A DNA stretch of 64,000 nucleotides from Providencia rettgeri (GTDB lineage Bacteria; Pseudomonadota; Gammaproteobacteria; Enterobacterales; Enterobacteriaceae). This document shows, one piece after another, positions 8,093 through 16,335 of this stretch. How positions within the stretch are numbered: the first letter of the stretch is position 1; every line of letters starts with the position of its first letter. The notes beneath the pieces were generated by a model that saw only the letters and a program-made list of their open reading frames with translations, was not told the DNA's origin and did not search any database. A program made the position numbers and the translations under genes. The stretch lies in NCBI RefSeq assembly GCF_041075285.1, contig NZ_CP163512.1:1488001-1552000 (forward strand). Reading direction: 5' to 3'.

Positions 8093-8512
8093 ATGTCGAG
8101 CGCAACTGAAAAACAAAATGATAACGCGTTTAAGCACCTCTTTAACGAAAAACTGTTGCTGCAACTCGCTGAACTTATTGGTCTTGAATACCCTGAATTT
8201 AAAGGGGAAGCTCTGCATCATTTGACCCATGAGTTCCCTCAACTTGAAATGAAAGCCCGTGTTCGTGCAATCCGCGATGTATTGATAAAACAATTACCGG
8301 CAGATTACCCTGTTGCACTTAACATCATTGTCTCAGTGCTTGAACAAAATAGCTTACAGGGATTTGCCGTTTGGCCATTTGCCGAGTTTATTCAATCACA
8401 AGGCTTAGCGTATCCTGAAATATCCTTACTTGCCTTAAAATTGCTCACCACTTATTTAACCGCATCATTGATTGGTGTTGAGTTATCCTCCACACTACGG
8501 TTAATAAGCTAA
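8093..8512 (+). pseudogene. AlkC/AlkD-like DNA alkylation repair glycosylase, 3'-truncated
   Basis: About 139 residues from the ATG at 8093. The sequence resembles the N-terminal helical-repeat part of the DNA alkylation repair family: AFKHLFNEKLLLQLAELI, then QLEMKARVRAIRDVL, LPADYPVALNIIV, and a LQGFAVWPFAEFI segment. Family members are usually about 230-370 residues, so roughly half or more, including the base-excision surface, is missing. The last 20 residues do not look like the family. It is probably a broken gene, although the shortened product could still be made. Divergent from nemR. Confidence 0.65.
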
Positions 8513-8567
8513 ATTTCCTAGTAGAACACTCTGATAAACAGACAGTTAGTGAATTTTACTTATCAAA

Positions 8568-9032
8568 TTAGTTCAGAATAACGGTTAATTCTTGTTTGGC
8601 ATTTTGCATAGACACAATCGTTCTAAAACTTTGAATGTTTTCTGAATTGAAAAAAAGCTCATGGGTGAGTCGTTCATACTCTTCCATATCCGCAACATTA
8701 ATAATCAATAAAAAATCAAAATCCCCTGTCACATAGTAAACCTGCTGGACTTGTGGGCACTGAGTGAAATTCTTTTTTAGTTTTTCTAACAAGTCTAAAC
8801 GCTCGTTAATTAAACTCACCTGCGTAATGATGGTAATTGGTCGCCCGACCTTATGTGCATTCACAATAGTCACACTGTTTTTGATGATCCCTGCTTTCTC
8901 CATTGCTGCAATACGCCGATTAATCGCAGATGCCGACAAACTAATTTCAGACGACAACTCTCGTTGCGAAATTCTATTATCTCTTTGTAATATAGATAAA
9001 ATTTTTTTATCAAATGCATCTAGCTTCATCAT
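8568..9032 (-). CDS. Lrp/AsnC-family transcriptional regulator
   Basis: 154 residues, the typical length. N-terminal helix-turn-helix (about 5-50: LDAFDKKILSILQRDNRISQ, then LSASAINRRIAAMEKAGII) and a C-terminal ligand-binding RAM domain with the family's VYYVTGDFDFLLII segment. GAGGG lies just before two adjacent ATG codons, so the start may be 9032 or 9029. It is divergent from the dpaL operon across a 196-base region with several dyads, so it most likely senses an amino acid and controls dpaL. In other enterobacteria Lrp-type proteins often sit next to PLP lyases in this way. Confidence 0.9.
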   Translation of the reverse strand: MMKLDAFDKKILSILQRDNRISQRELSSEISLSASAINRRIAAMEKAGIIKNSVTIVNAHKVGRPITIITQVSLINERLDLLEKLKKNFTQCPQVQQVYYVTGDFDFLLIINVADMEEYERLTHELFFNSENIQSFRTIVSMQNAKQELTVILN

Positions 9033-9059
9033 TACCCTCTTTCATTAGCAGGAAAGAAT

Positions 9060-9118
9060 GCAACATTGTTGCGTATTTTTTCAATATTAACGTGATTTTT
9101 GCGTTTTGCCTGCAAAAA
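9060..9118. promoter_or_regulatory. Dyad-rich Lrp/dpaL divergent control region
   Basis: GCAACATTGTTGC (9060-9072) is a perfect 13-base palindrome. TTTTTGC (9096-9102) is matched by GCAAAAA (9112-9118). Both lie close to the regulator gene in the shared intergenic region. Multiple phased A/T-flanked dyads suit the octamer binding of Lrp-type proteins. Assignment is by position only. Confidence 0.5.
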
Positions 9119-9228
9119 CAAGTCAATTATTAGCGCTGGTTATCAATATGATTAATGCATCATTAATTGGGATGGTCATGATTATTGCCATAAAGCGATT
9201 GTATTGTGTTAATTAACAAGGACTTTTT

Positions 9229-10431
9229 ATGTTAGAGAAAATTGCCTATCAATTTAATTTACAAAAAAAATCACGCCAACAAGCTGCGGATTTGTCGTTT
9301 CTAAATCAACTTGTCGGAGATGAAGTTAGGCATTTCCATAGTAAGTTTCACGATTACCAGCCAACACCACTTAGGGAATTGCGCCACTTAAGCCATACAC
9401 TTGGATTAGGTGCTATCCACGTTAAAGATGAATCAAAACGCTTTGGTTTAAATGCCTTCAAAGGGCTTGGCGGCTCGTACGCCATTGGTAAGTTTTTAGC
9501 GAAAAAATTAAATCGAGACATCAATACATTAAGTTTTGAAATGCTGTCGTCACCTGAGATAAAAGCACGAATTGGCGATATCACTTTTGTGACTGCGACG
9601 GATGGCAACCATGGTCGTGGCGTGGCGTGGGCCACAGAACAGTTAGGAATGAAAGCAGTTGTTTATATGCCAAAGGGATCTTCACAAATCCGAGCACAAA
9701 ACATCCGCAATCATGGGGCCGAGTGCACTATCACCGAATTAAACTATGATGACACCGTGCAACTCGCTAGCCAAATGGCTGAGCAAAACGGCTGGATTTT
9801 ACTGCAAGATACGGCATGGGATGGATATGAAGAAATCCCAACATGGATCATGCAAGGTTATATGACTCTTGCTTTAGAAGCTGTTGAACAATTAAAACAG
9901 CCACCAACACACCTTATTTTGCAAGCGGGAGTTGGTTCATTTGCTGCCGCTATCATGGGCTATTTTGTTGAGTTAATGAAAGACAATCCGCCGATTTTAA
10001 TGGTTGTTGAACCTCATAAAGCAAATTGCCTCTATCAATCTGCCGTTGCCAACGACACCTTACCACACAGTGTCGGCGGCGCAATGGATACCGTTATGGC
10101 TGGTTTAGCCTGTGGCGTGCCAAATACCATCAGTTGGCCGGTGTTACGTGACTATAGTGATATTTTCATCTCTGCACACGATAGCCTTGCCGCAAACGGT
10201 GTTCGCATTGCTGCGGCACCTCGCCCTGATACGGATACGCCTTTTATTTCAGGGGAATCAGGTGCAATTGGTCTTGGTCTCTTATACGAACTAATGAAAA
10301 ACCCAACTCATCATGTTTTGCGCCAACAACTCAAACTTGATGACCACTCACGCATATTACTCATCAGCACTGAAGGAGATACTTCACCAGATATTTACGA
10401 AGACATTGTTTGGTTAGGCAGAAATGAATAA
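9229..10431 (+). CDS. dpaL: 2,3-diaminopropionate ammonia-lyase
   Basis: A 400-residue PLP enzyme that converts D- or L-2,3-diaminopropionate (and D-serine weakly) to pyruvate and ammonia. The PLP lysine lies at residue 78 in FGLNAFKGLGGSYA, matching Lys77 of E. coli DpaL (YgeX). Also visible are the substrate-gripping TATDGNHGRGVAW and the phosphate-binding glycine-rich segment LQAGVGSFAAA. The start at 9229 has an AAGGA site. First gene of an operon with an amino-acid symporter and two amidohydrolases; the operon looks like a scavenging route in which the hydrolases may release the amino acid. Confidence 0.93.
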   Translation: MLEKIAYQFNLQKKSRQQAADLSFLNQLVGDEVRHFHSKFHDYQPTPLRELRHLSHTLGLGAIHVKDESKRFGLNAFKGLGGSYAIGKFLAKKLNRDINTLSFEMLSSPEIKARIGDITFVTATDGNHGRGVAWATEQLGMKAVVYMPKGSSQIRAQNIRNHGAECTITELNYDDTVQLASQMAEQNGWILLQDTAWDGYEEIPTWIMQGYMTLALEAVEQLKQPPTHLILQAGVGSFAAAIMGYFVELMKDNPPILMVVEPHKANCLYQSAVANDTLPHSVGGAMDTVMAGLACGVPNTISWPVLRDYSDIFISAHDSLAANGVRIAAAPRPDTDTPFISGESGAIGLGLLYELMKNPTHHVLRQQLKLDDHSRILLISTEGDTSPDIYEDIVWLGRNE

Positions 10432-10533
10432 TTAAAAAACAGGCCGCATTGTTGTTATCTATTACCCTACTCTATTGATGCAACGCATCGAGGTAACGGC
10501 AGTGCAGGTAATAAACACTGTAAGAGGCGAACC

Positions 10534-11922
10534 ATGGAATTTTTACAATCAATAAATAATATCTTCTGGGGATGGCTCGTTGCCGGTTTGCTATTAGGCA
10601 CAGGCATTTTTTTTGCTTTTCGATTTTCCTTTCCTCAAATCCGTTACTTTACTCAGCTATTTAATGTTTTTACAAACAAAAAGAAATCTACGGATGGGAA
10701 AAGTGTCTCTGGTTTCGGTGCGCTTTGTGCTGCATTAAGCAGCCAAGTCGGTACAGGGAGTTTAGTCGGTGTAGCCACTGCGTTAGCATCCGGGGGACCC
10801 GGTGCGATTTTTTGGATGTGGGTTACCGCTATTTTAGGGATGGGGATCAGCTTTAGTGAGGCTATTTTAGCGATTTTATTTCGTGAAAGTAATGGTGATG
10901 GAACCTACCGAGGGGGGCCTGCTTATTATATTTCAAAAGGCCTTAATTGTAAGCCATTAGCCATTGCTTTCTCGATCAGCATGATCATCGGAATGGGCTT
11001 TTTCTACACCATGGTACAAGGCAACTCTGTCATTTTAGCCACAACAGGTGTTATTGATGTTCACCCTGCTTTGGTTGGTCTTATCTTAGTGTTGTTGGTT
11101 TCCATTATTATCTTTGGTGGCGTAAAACGGATCAGCGATTTTGCCTCTTTCTTTGTCCCTTTTTTATCTATTGGCTATATCCTGCTATCACTTTTTATCA
11201 TTGCTCTGAATGTCACTGAGTTGCCAGCTATTTTAGCGCTCATTATTAAATCTGCGTTTAATTTTGACTCGGCGGCAGGTGGTGCAGCAGGCTATACCAT
11301 CTATATGGCTTTTCGATATGGTGTTGCGCGCGGCTTGTTCTCCAATGACGCAGGTAATGGGACAACGCCGAGTATGCACGCCACCGCTACGGTAAACCAT
11401 CCGGTGACACAAGGATTCACCGCCATGTTCGGCACCTTTTTTACCACGATTATCGTCTGTAGCTGCACCGCATTTACCATTTTACTAACAGGCGCACTGG
11501 GTAGTGGACACACAGGGGTTGAGCTCACTCAACACGCTTTCACATTAGGCGTCGGTGATTGGGGGAAACATGTGGTGTTTGTGGCGATGGTGTTATTCGG
11601 TTTTAAATCTGTCATTGCAGATATTTATTACGGTGAAGTGAATCTACGTTGGATTGTTGATAATAAAATGGTAACGCAATTCTATCGCTTACTGTGCTGT
11701 GCTTTAGTGGTATTTTGCGGAATGATCCCCGTTTCCACAATTTGGGAACTGGTTGATTTTGCAGCAGCTATGCTGATTATTTTCAACGTGCCAGCTCTCT
11801 TACTCCTTTCAAAGTATGTCATTTTTGTCTTACGAGACTACATACAGCAAAAAAATAACGGCATCAGCGATCCTCTGTGGGATTACACAAACGATGTCAA
11901 AATTCGAATTAAAAATAAATAA
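10534..11922 (+). CDS. Alanine/glycine:cation symporter family transporter
   Basis: A 462-residue inner-membrane protein with about 11 hydrophobic segments. The AGCS signature is plain: GFGALCAALSSQVGTGSLVG (about 62-81), and the GLFSNDAGNGTTPSMHATA segment near 270-288. Members import D- or L-alanine, glycine or similar small amino acids with Na+ or H+. Position between dpaL and the hydrolases suggests 2,3-diaminopropionate or a conjugate as cargo; this is inference. The gap after dpaL is 102 bases and contains a small GATGC-AAC-GCATC hairpin (10477-10489) that could modulate readthrough. Confidence 0.92.
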   Translation: MEFLQSINNIFWGWLVAGLLLGTGIFFAFRFSFPQIRYFTQLFNVFTNKKKSTDGKSVSGFGALCAALSSQVGTGSLVGVATALASGGPGAIFWMWVTAILGMGISFSEAILAILFRESNGDGTYRGGPAYYISKGLNCKPLAIAFSISMIIGMGFFYTMVQGNSVILATTGVIDVHPALVGLILVLLVSIIIFGGVKRISDFASFFVPFLSIGYILLSLFIIALNVTELPAILALIIKSAFNFDSAAGGAAGYTIYMAFRYGVARGLFSNDAGNGTTPSMHATATVNHPVTQGFTAMFGTFFTTIIVCSCTAFTILLTGALGSGHTGVELTQHAFTLGVGDWGKHVVFVAMVLFGFKSVIADIYYGEVNLRWIVDNKMVTQFYRLLCCALVVFCGMIPVSTIWELVDFAAAMLIIFNVPALLLLSKYVIFVLRDYIQQKNNGISDPLWDYTNDVKIRIKNK

Positions 11923-11948
11923 TTAAAGATTAAAAACAAGGAGTTAAA

Positions 11949-13199
11949 ATGAAAGATAAACTCTGCATCAATTCAGAGCGCCTGATGAGTTCTCTGTTTG
12001 AACTCGGAAAACTCGGTGCATTACCTGAAGGGGGATGTTGCCGTATCGCAGGTACCCCACAAGATAAGCTCGGTCGAGATTTCGTCGTCGCCAAAATGCA
12101 ATCTTTAGACCTGCAAATCCGAATAGATGAAATTGGCAATGTAACAGGAATTTATCCAGGTCTTCATGATTTACCTCCTGTCATGATGGGATCTCATATT
12201 GATACCGTAGGAACTGGCGGACTATATGATGGCAATTACGGTGTATTAGCGGGGCTTGAAGTCATTAATAGCTTAAAAGATGCCAATATTCGACCTTATC
12301 GTCCAATTGCAGTTACTTTTTTTACTAATGAAGAAGGTGTGCGTTTTCAACCTGATATGATGGGAAGTGTTGTTTTTGCTGAGCAGTTTCCACTAAAAGA
12401 TGCCCTAGCAGCAAAAGATCTTAACGGTATCAGTGTAGAACAAGCTTTACTTGATATGGGTTATAAAGGCGAAGCAAAAATTGGCAGCTTCCCTGTTGAT
12501 AGCTATTTTGAACTGCATATCGAGCAAGGTCCTATCCTAGATAAAGAAAAAATAAATATTGGCGTCGTCACGGGGGTTCAAGGCATTTCATGGACCGAAT
12601 ACGTGATTGAAGGCGTTTCAAATCATGCAGGTACGACACCAATGTCAATGCGCCATGATGCAGGTCTTGTCGCCTTAAAAATGGGGACATTTGCGAGGGA
12701 AATAACCGAAACGCTTGGCGGGAACCAAGTCGCAACCGTCGGTTTTATATCTTTCAAACCAAACCTGATCAATGTGATCCCTAACCATGCAACACTCACT
12801 ATCGACCTGCGTAACACCGATAATAACCAACTCATAAAAGCGGAAAAAATGATGCAAGACTACGCACAGAAAGTGGCCGCAGAAGAAGGTGTTTTACTTA
12901 GTAGCCGTACATTAGCCCGTTTTGACCCGGTCATTTTCTCCAATACGATAATTGATGCAATTGAAAATGAAGTGAAGCGGCAAAACCTGAGCTATCGCAA
13001 AATGCCAAGTGGTGCAGGACATGATGCACAGTTTATGGCAAGCATCTGCCCTTCCGGCATGATATTCGTCCCTTGCGCCGGAGGAATAAGCCATAACATC
13101 AACGAGTTTAGTGAGCCTGAAGATTTAGTTCGTGGCGCCAATATTCTCCTCAATGTCGTTTTACAAAGAGCCCAATCTCCCTATTCAAAGGACAAATAA
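11949..13199 (+). CDS. M20 Zn-dependent hydrolase, allantoate amidohydrolase/N-carbamoylase type
   Basis: 416 residues. This branch of the M20 metallopeptidases hydrolyses carbamoyl or ureido groups from amino acids. Metal ligand motifs are in place: GSHIDTVGTGGLYDG (about 80-94), the TNEEGVRF glutamates (about 127-134), ELHIEQGP (about 191-198), and the C-terminal GAGHDAQ. Ribosome site AAGGAG is close to the ATG. The gene lies 26 bases after the symporter. The substrate could be a carbamoyl or otherwise N-substituted amino acid; ordinary allantoin pathway genes are absent from this window. Confidence 0.88.
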   Translation: MKDKLCINSERLMSSLFELGKLGALPEGGCCRIAGTPQDKLGRDFVVAKMQSLDLQIRIDEIGNVTGIYPGLHDLPPVMMGSHIDTVGTGGLYDGNYGVLAGLEVINSLKDANIRPYRPIAVTFFTNEEGVRFQPDMMGSVVFAEQFPLKDALAAKDLNGISVEQALLDMGYKGEAKIGSFPVDSYFELHIEQGPILDKEKINIGVVTGVQGISWTEYVIEGVSNHAGTTPMSMRHDAGLVALKMGTFAREITETLGGNQVATVGFISFKPNLINVIPNHATLTIDLRNTDNNQLIKAEKMMQDYAQKVAAEEGVLLSSRTLARFDPVIFSNTIIDAIENEVKRQNLSYRKMPSGAGHDAQFMASICPSGMIFVPCAGGISHNINEFSEPEDLVRGANILLNVVLQRAQSPYSKDK

Positions 13200-13200
13200 A

Positions 13201-14364
13201 ATGGATAAAAATCAATTAAAACAACAAATGATCGAATGGCGTCATCATTTACATCAACATCCAGAAAGTGCATTTGAAGAAGCAAATACCGCGGATTTTG
13301 TTGCTGAACAACTAACAAAAATGGGGTTAGAAGTTCATCGGAATATAGGTAAAACAGGTTTAGTCGCCCTATTAAAATGTGGTGATGGTAAGGATGTGAT
13401 CGGCTTACGTGCGGATATGGATTGTATTCAATTAACGGAGAAAACAGGTCTACCTTATGCTTCAAAGACCCCTAATAGGATGCATGCGTGCGGTCATGAT
13501 GGACACACCTCAGTAATGTTAGGTACCGCACGACTCTTAGCGGAACGGAAAAATTTTAATGGCACTGTCTGTTTTGTTTTTCAGCCCGCAGAAGAACCCG
13601 GTTGGGGCGCGAAAGCGATGATTGATGATGGCGTGATTGAACGTTTCAACATCAAGGAGATTTACGGCATGCACAATATGCCGGGGATCAAACAAGGACA
13701 AATTGCCACCCGTGTTGGTGGGATCATGGGAAGCGAAGATAATTTTGTAATTCGAATCAAAGGCTTTGGTAGCCATGCATCACGCCCTCATATGGGGAAA
13801 GATCCGCTTGTCATTGCCGCAGAAATTATCCTCTGTTTACAAACTATCGTATCACGTAATATCGACCCGAGTATTCCTATCGTCATTTCCTGCACCGAAA
13901 TTCACACCGACGGTATTCGTAATGCTATCCCTACTCATGTTGAAATTAAAGGAGACACGCGCAGTTATGATCCTCAAGCGCAAAAATTAATTGAAACGCG
14001 TATGCGTTCAATTTGCGAACATATTTGCGCAATGCATGATGCTGAATGTGAGTTTGAATACACCCATGAATTCGCCCCAACCGTTAATTGGGCTGAATGT
14101 GTCGATGTGGCTATTAAAGCGGCGAATAATACAGTCGGGGCCCAAAATGTGGATGCTAATGTACAAGCTATGATGACTTCAGAGGATTTTGGGGCATTCT
14201 TACAAAAAATCCCCGGTTGTTTTGTCTTTATCGGTAATGGTAATGAGGAAGATGGTGTTGGCCACGTTCCTCTGCATAATGCCTTGTATAATTTTAACGA
14301 TGATATTTTATTAGTTGGTGCCGAGTTCTTCGCTGAGATAATTCGTTTACAACTGCCTAAATAA
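13201..14364 (+). CDS. M20 family amidohydrolase, HipO/N-acyl amino acid type
   Basis: 387 residues from the ATG at 13201, which starts two bases after the preceding stop and has AAAGGA upstream; a longer frame from 13132 is only overlap. Motifs of aminoacylase/hippurate hydrolase: WRHHLHQHPE (about 12-21), GLRADMDC, MHACGHDGHT (about 95-104; metal ligands), QPAEEPGWGA, and GSHASRPH of the dimerisation domain. It removes an acyl group from an N-acyl amino acid. As the fourth gene of the dpaL operon, it could free the substrate of the lyase. Not related to HipA despite the name HipO. Confidence 0.9.
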   Translation: MDKNQLKQQMIEWRHHLHQHPESAFEEANTADFVAEQLTKMGLEVHRNIGKTGLVALLKCGDGKDVIGLRADMDCIQLTEKTGLPYASKTPNRMHACGHDGHTSVMLGTARLLAERKNFNGTVCFVFQPAEEPGWGAKAMIDDGVIERFNIKEIYGMHNMPGIKQGQIATRVGGIMGSEDNFVIRIKGFGSHASRPHMGKDPLVIAAEIILCLQTIVSRNIDPSIPIVISCTEIHTDGIRNAIPTHVEIKGDTRSYDPQAQKLIETRMRSICEHICAMHDAECEFEYTHEFAPTVNWAECVDVAIKAANNTVGAQNVDANVQAMMTSEDFGAFLQKIPGCFVFIGNGNEEDGVGHVPLHNALYNFNDDILLVGAEFFAEIIRLQLPK

Positions 14365-14373
14365 ATAACTATT

Positions 14374-14405
14374 CTCAACCTTTCACTTAATTGTGAAAGG
14401 TTGAG
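14374..14405 (+). terminator. Hairpin terminator after the dpaL operon
   Basis: CTCAACCTTTCAC and GTGAAAGGTTGAG form a perfect 13-bp stem with a six-base loop, 10 bases after the last stop codon. The T run after it is weak, so it may act in both directions between the convergent genes. Confidence 0.7.
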
Positions 14406-14431
14406 GTTACTTCTGCTTTATTTTATGTTTG

Positions 14432-15067
14432 TCACCAAGAAACCCATTCATTTGTCACCTTGCATTGCACAATAGCCCTTGGCGAGTTTTCGGTATAAAA
14501 ATTTTTTTTTGCCGAAGACACCAATGCATCTAAATTTTCAGGTTCAAGGGCTCCTTGCCATAAGTCAACCACAGTCGATCCCAACTTAAATTCATTTCGC
14601 CAATCCACTTTATCTCCGCTTCTATAATCATTAGTAGAGACCAAGGTAATGGTGTGATTATAATCAGGCAACTGTATGGTATAAGTTGAAAACCCATACT
14701 TAGGCGCTATCTCACAAATTTCTACCGCAGATAAACTGGCCATTTCGGCACACTGCCCTGGTTGACCATGAGTGGCCCTCACTCTTGCCGCTAATTCAAA
14801 AACGAAACGATTATCAAAAGGTGCATCTGACAAAGTTAAGTCAAACTTTCTCGCTGTATCGACTCTACGTTGTCGTATACTTTGATGGTTTTCATCGTAA
14901 TTATACTGCGTCAGACCATTTTGATTATGCGTGGGACGATCACAAATAGTGACATCTAGTCTAATAGGCTGTAGCTTCTGTGCTATTTCACTCCTCAACT
15001 GAAGTTGATCTAAAACGCTTTCATGTTGCACATTACAGCTCAATATTTCCTTTATTCGACTCAACAT
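14432..15067 (-). CDS. Possible papain/transglutaminase-fold effector or toxin
   Basis: 211 residues from the ATG at 15067, which has AGAG five bases upstream; a TTG seven codons earlier is less likely. No signal peptide. The order GQCAEMASLSAVEI (Cys about 106), NHTITLV (His about 138) and STVVDLWQG (Asp about 168) is the Cys-His-Asp pattern, including C-x-EMA and V-D-x-W, seen in bacterial transglutaminase-like cysteine proteases and deamidase effectors such as OspI. The N-terminal 80 residues are charged and helical, as in a secretion or targeting region. No immunity gene is adjacent. It sits at the downstream end of the pilus island. The family call is inference from motifs only. Confidence 0.45.
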   Translation of the reverse strand: MLSRIKEILSCNVQHESVLDQLQLRSEIAQKLQPIRLDVTICDRPTHNQNGLTQYNYDENHQSIRQRRVDTARKFDLTLSDAPFDNRFVFELAARVRATHGQPGQCAEMASLSAVEICEIAPKYGFSTYTIQLPDYNHTITLVSTNDYRSGDKVDWRNEFKLGSTVVDLWQGALEPENLDALVSSAKKNFYTENSPRAIVQCKVTNEWVSW

Positions 15068-15500
15068 AAAATCTCTTTTCTCTAACAAAACTATTCTTAA
15101 TTAGGTTAAGTAGAACAAATTAAACAAATATCTCCTTTCAATTATGTGTAATGTTTTACATAAATGATCTTATAGGTCGACATATTTTATTGTTTGGATA
15201 TTCCCCTAGTTATTGGTAAATTAATTTATAAGGAATTTTGATAATAATACAGGAGAGAAATGGAAATAAAAAAATAGGGAGTAAAGCAACAACTCCCCTA
15301 AATAGCGAATCATGAAAATGAAAGTAAATACTACTTACCCAAAAAATATAACCTAATAACTTAAATCAGACAACAGTTAAATTTAAATTATTATCATAAC
15401 CTTGCATTTAATTGAGTCATTCTATAATGGCACATGTAAAACATATTAAATTAATATTAAATAAATAAGCATAGGAATCATTCAACAAAAAATAGTCTTA
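15068..15500. other. AT-rich non-coding stretch downstream of the pilus operon
   Basis: About 430 bases without a gene. A weak stem (GGGAGT at 15277-15282 with ACTCCC at 15292-15297) is the only structure noted. It presumably holds the promoter of the minus-strand gene to its left. Confidence 0.5.
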
Positions 15501-16334
15501 TCAGTAAATAATTTGCTGATATAAATATAAAAGCATAATGCTTATACAGATTGCTGGGCCAAATGGCACATGATATTTATCATCGATATCATAATAAATG
15601 GCGTATTCCCCCCTATCTGGCTTATAATGATAATATCTCATGGCTAGATATATCCCGCCACCAATTAAAGAAGAAAATAAAATTAACCAATGTAACTGTG
15701 ATATCCCAACAAAAGTTGCGCCCGCCGCAAATAATTTTGCATCACCATCTCCAATTCCTTCTTTGCCTGTCATCCGTTGAAACAATATCATAATGCATTT
15801 GATCAGCATCCATATCATGATGCAACCCAAAACAGCTTGTAATGGGGAGACCGAAGTCCACTTCATAACAGCGCTTAGTAACCCTAACCAAATTAAAAAA
15901 TAATTTAACTCATCAGGAATAATAAACCATTTTAAGTCGATAAATATGATCGCATAGCAAACTGTGAAAATACCTAAGAAAACGAATAATGTGCTTATTT
16001 CCTTATCTGACGAATAACAGAAAAAAAACAAACCGAATACCAAACCAAAAACCAATTCTGATATTGGATATATCTTAGGTATCGAACAACCACAATGTCG
16101 ACATTGCCCTTTTAACAGTAACCAACTAAGTACTGGAATGTTATCTCGCTTATATACTTTACTCTCACAAACTGGGCAGTGAGAGGATGGGAAACTCAAG
16201 GATAGAGTTTCCGCTTCCCCTCGGGTGAATATCATAATAGGTAATCGATATATAACGACATTAATAAAACTACCAATACAACAGCCAATAATCATAGCCA
16301 GTATACTGTAAAAGTGATGAATAAATTGTTCCAT
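15501..16334 (-). CDS. Type IV prepilin peptidase, TcpJ/CofP/PilD family
   Basis: A 277-residue polytopic membrane aspartic protease that cuts and N-methylates the prepilins of this operon. The N-terminal signature GCCIGSFINVVIYRLP (about 17-32) is followed by a zinc-binding set of four cysteines (CPVC, then CRHCG). The two catalytic aspartates are in FIDLKWFIIPDELN and GIGDGDAKLF (the GxGD motif). The ATG at 16334 begins one base after the previous stop; a GTG at 16343 is an alternative that would overlap by 8 bases. Last gene of the operon, as tcpJ and cofP are in TCP and CFA/III. Confidence 0.92.
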   Translation of the reverse strand: MEQFIHHFYSILAMIIGCCIGSFINVVIYRLPIMIFTRGEAETLSLSFPSSHCPVCESKVYKRDNIPVLSWLLLKGQCRHCGCSIPKIYPISELVFGLVFGLFFFCYSSDKEISTLFVFLGIFTVCYAIIFIDLKWFIIPDELNYFLIWLGLLSAVMKWTSVSPLQAVLGCIMIWMLIKCIMILFQRMTGKEGIGDGDAKLFAAGATFVGISQLHWLILFSSLIGGGIYLAMRYYHYKPDRGEYAIYYDIDDKYHVPFGPAICISIMLLYLYQQIIY

Positions 16335-16335
16335 A

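Noticed and set aside
10477-10489. GATGC-AAC-GCATC stem after dpaL, considered as terminator or riboswitch
   Set aside because: Only five base pairs, no T run; downstream gene is in the same apparent operon.
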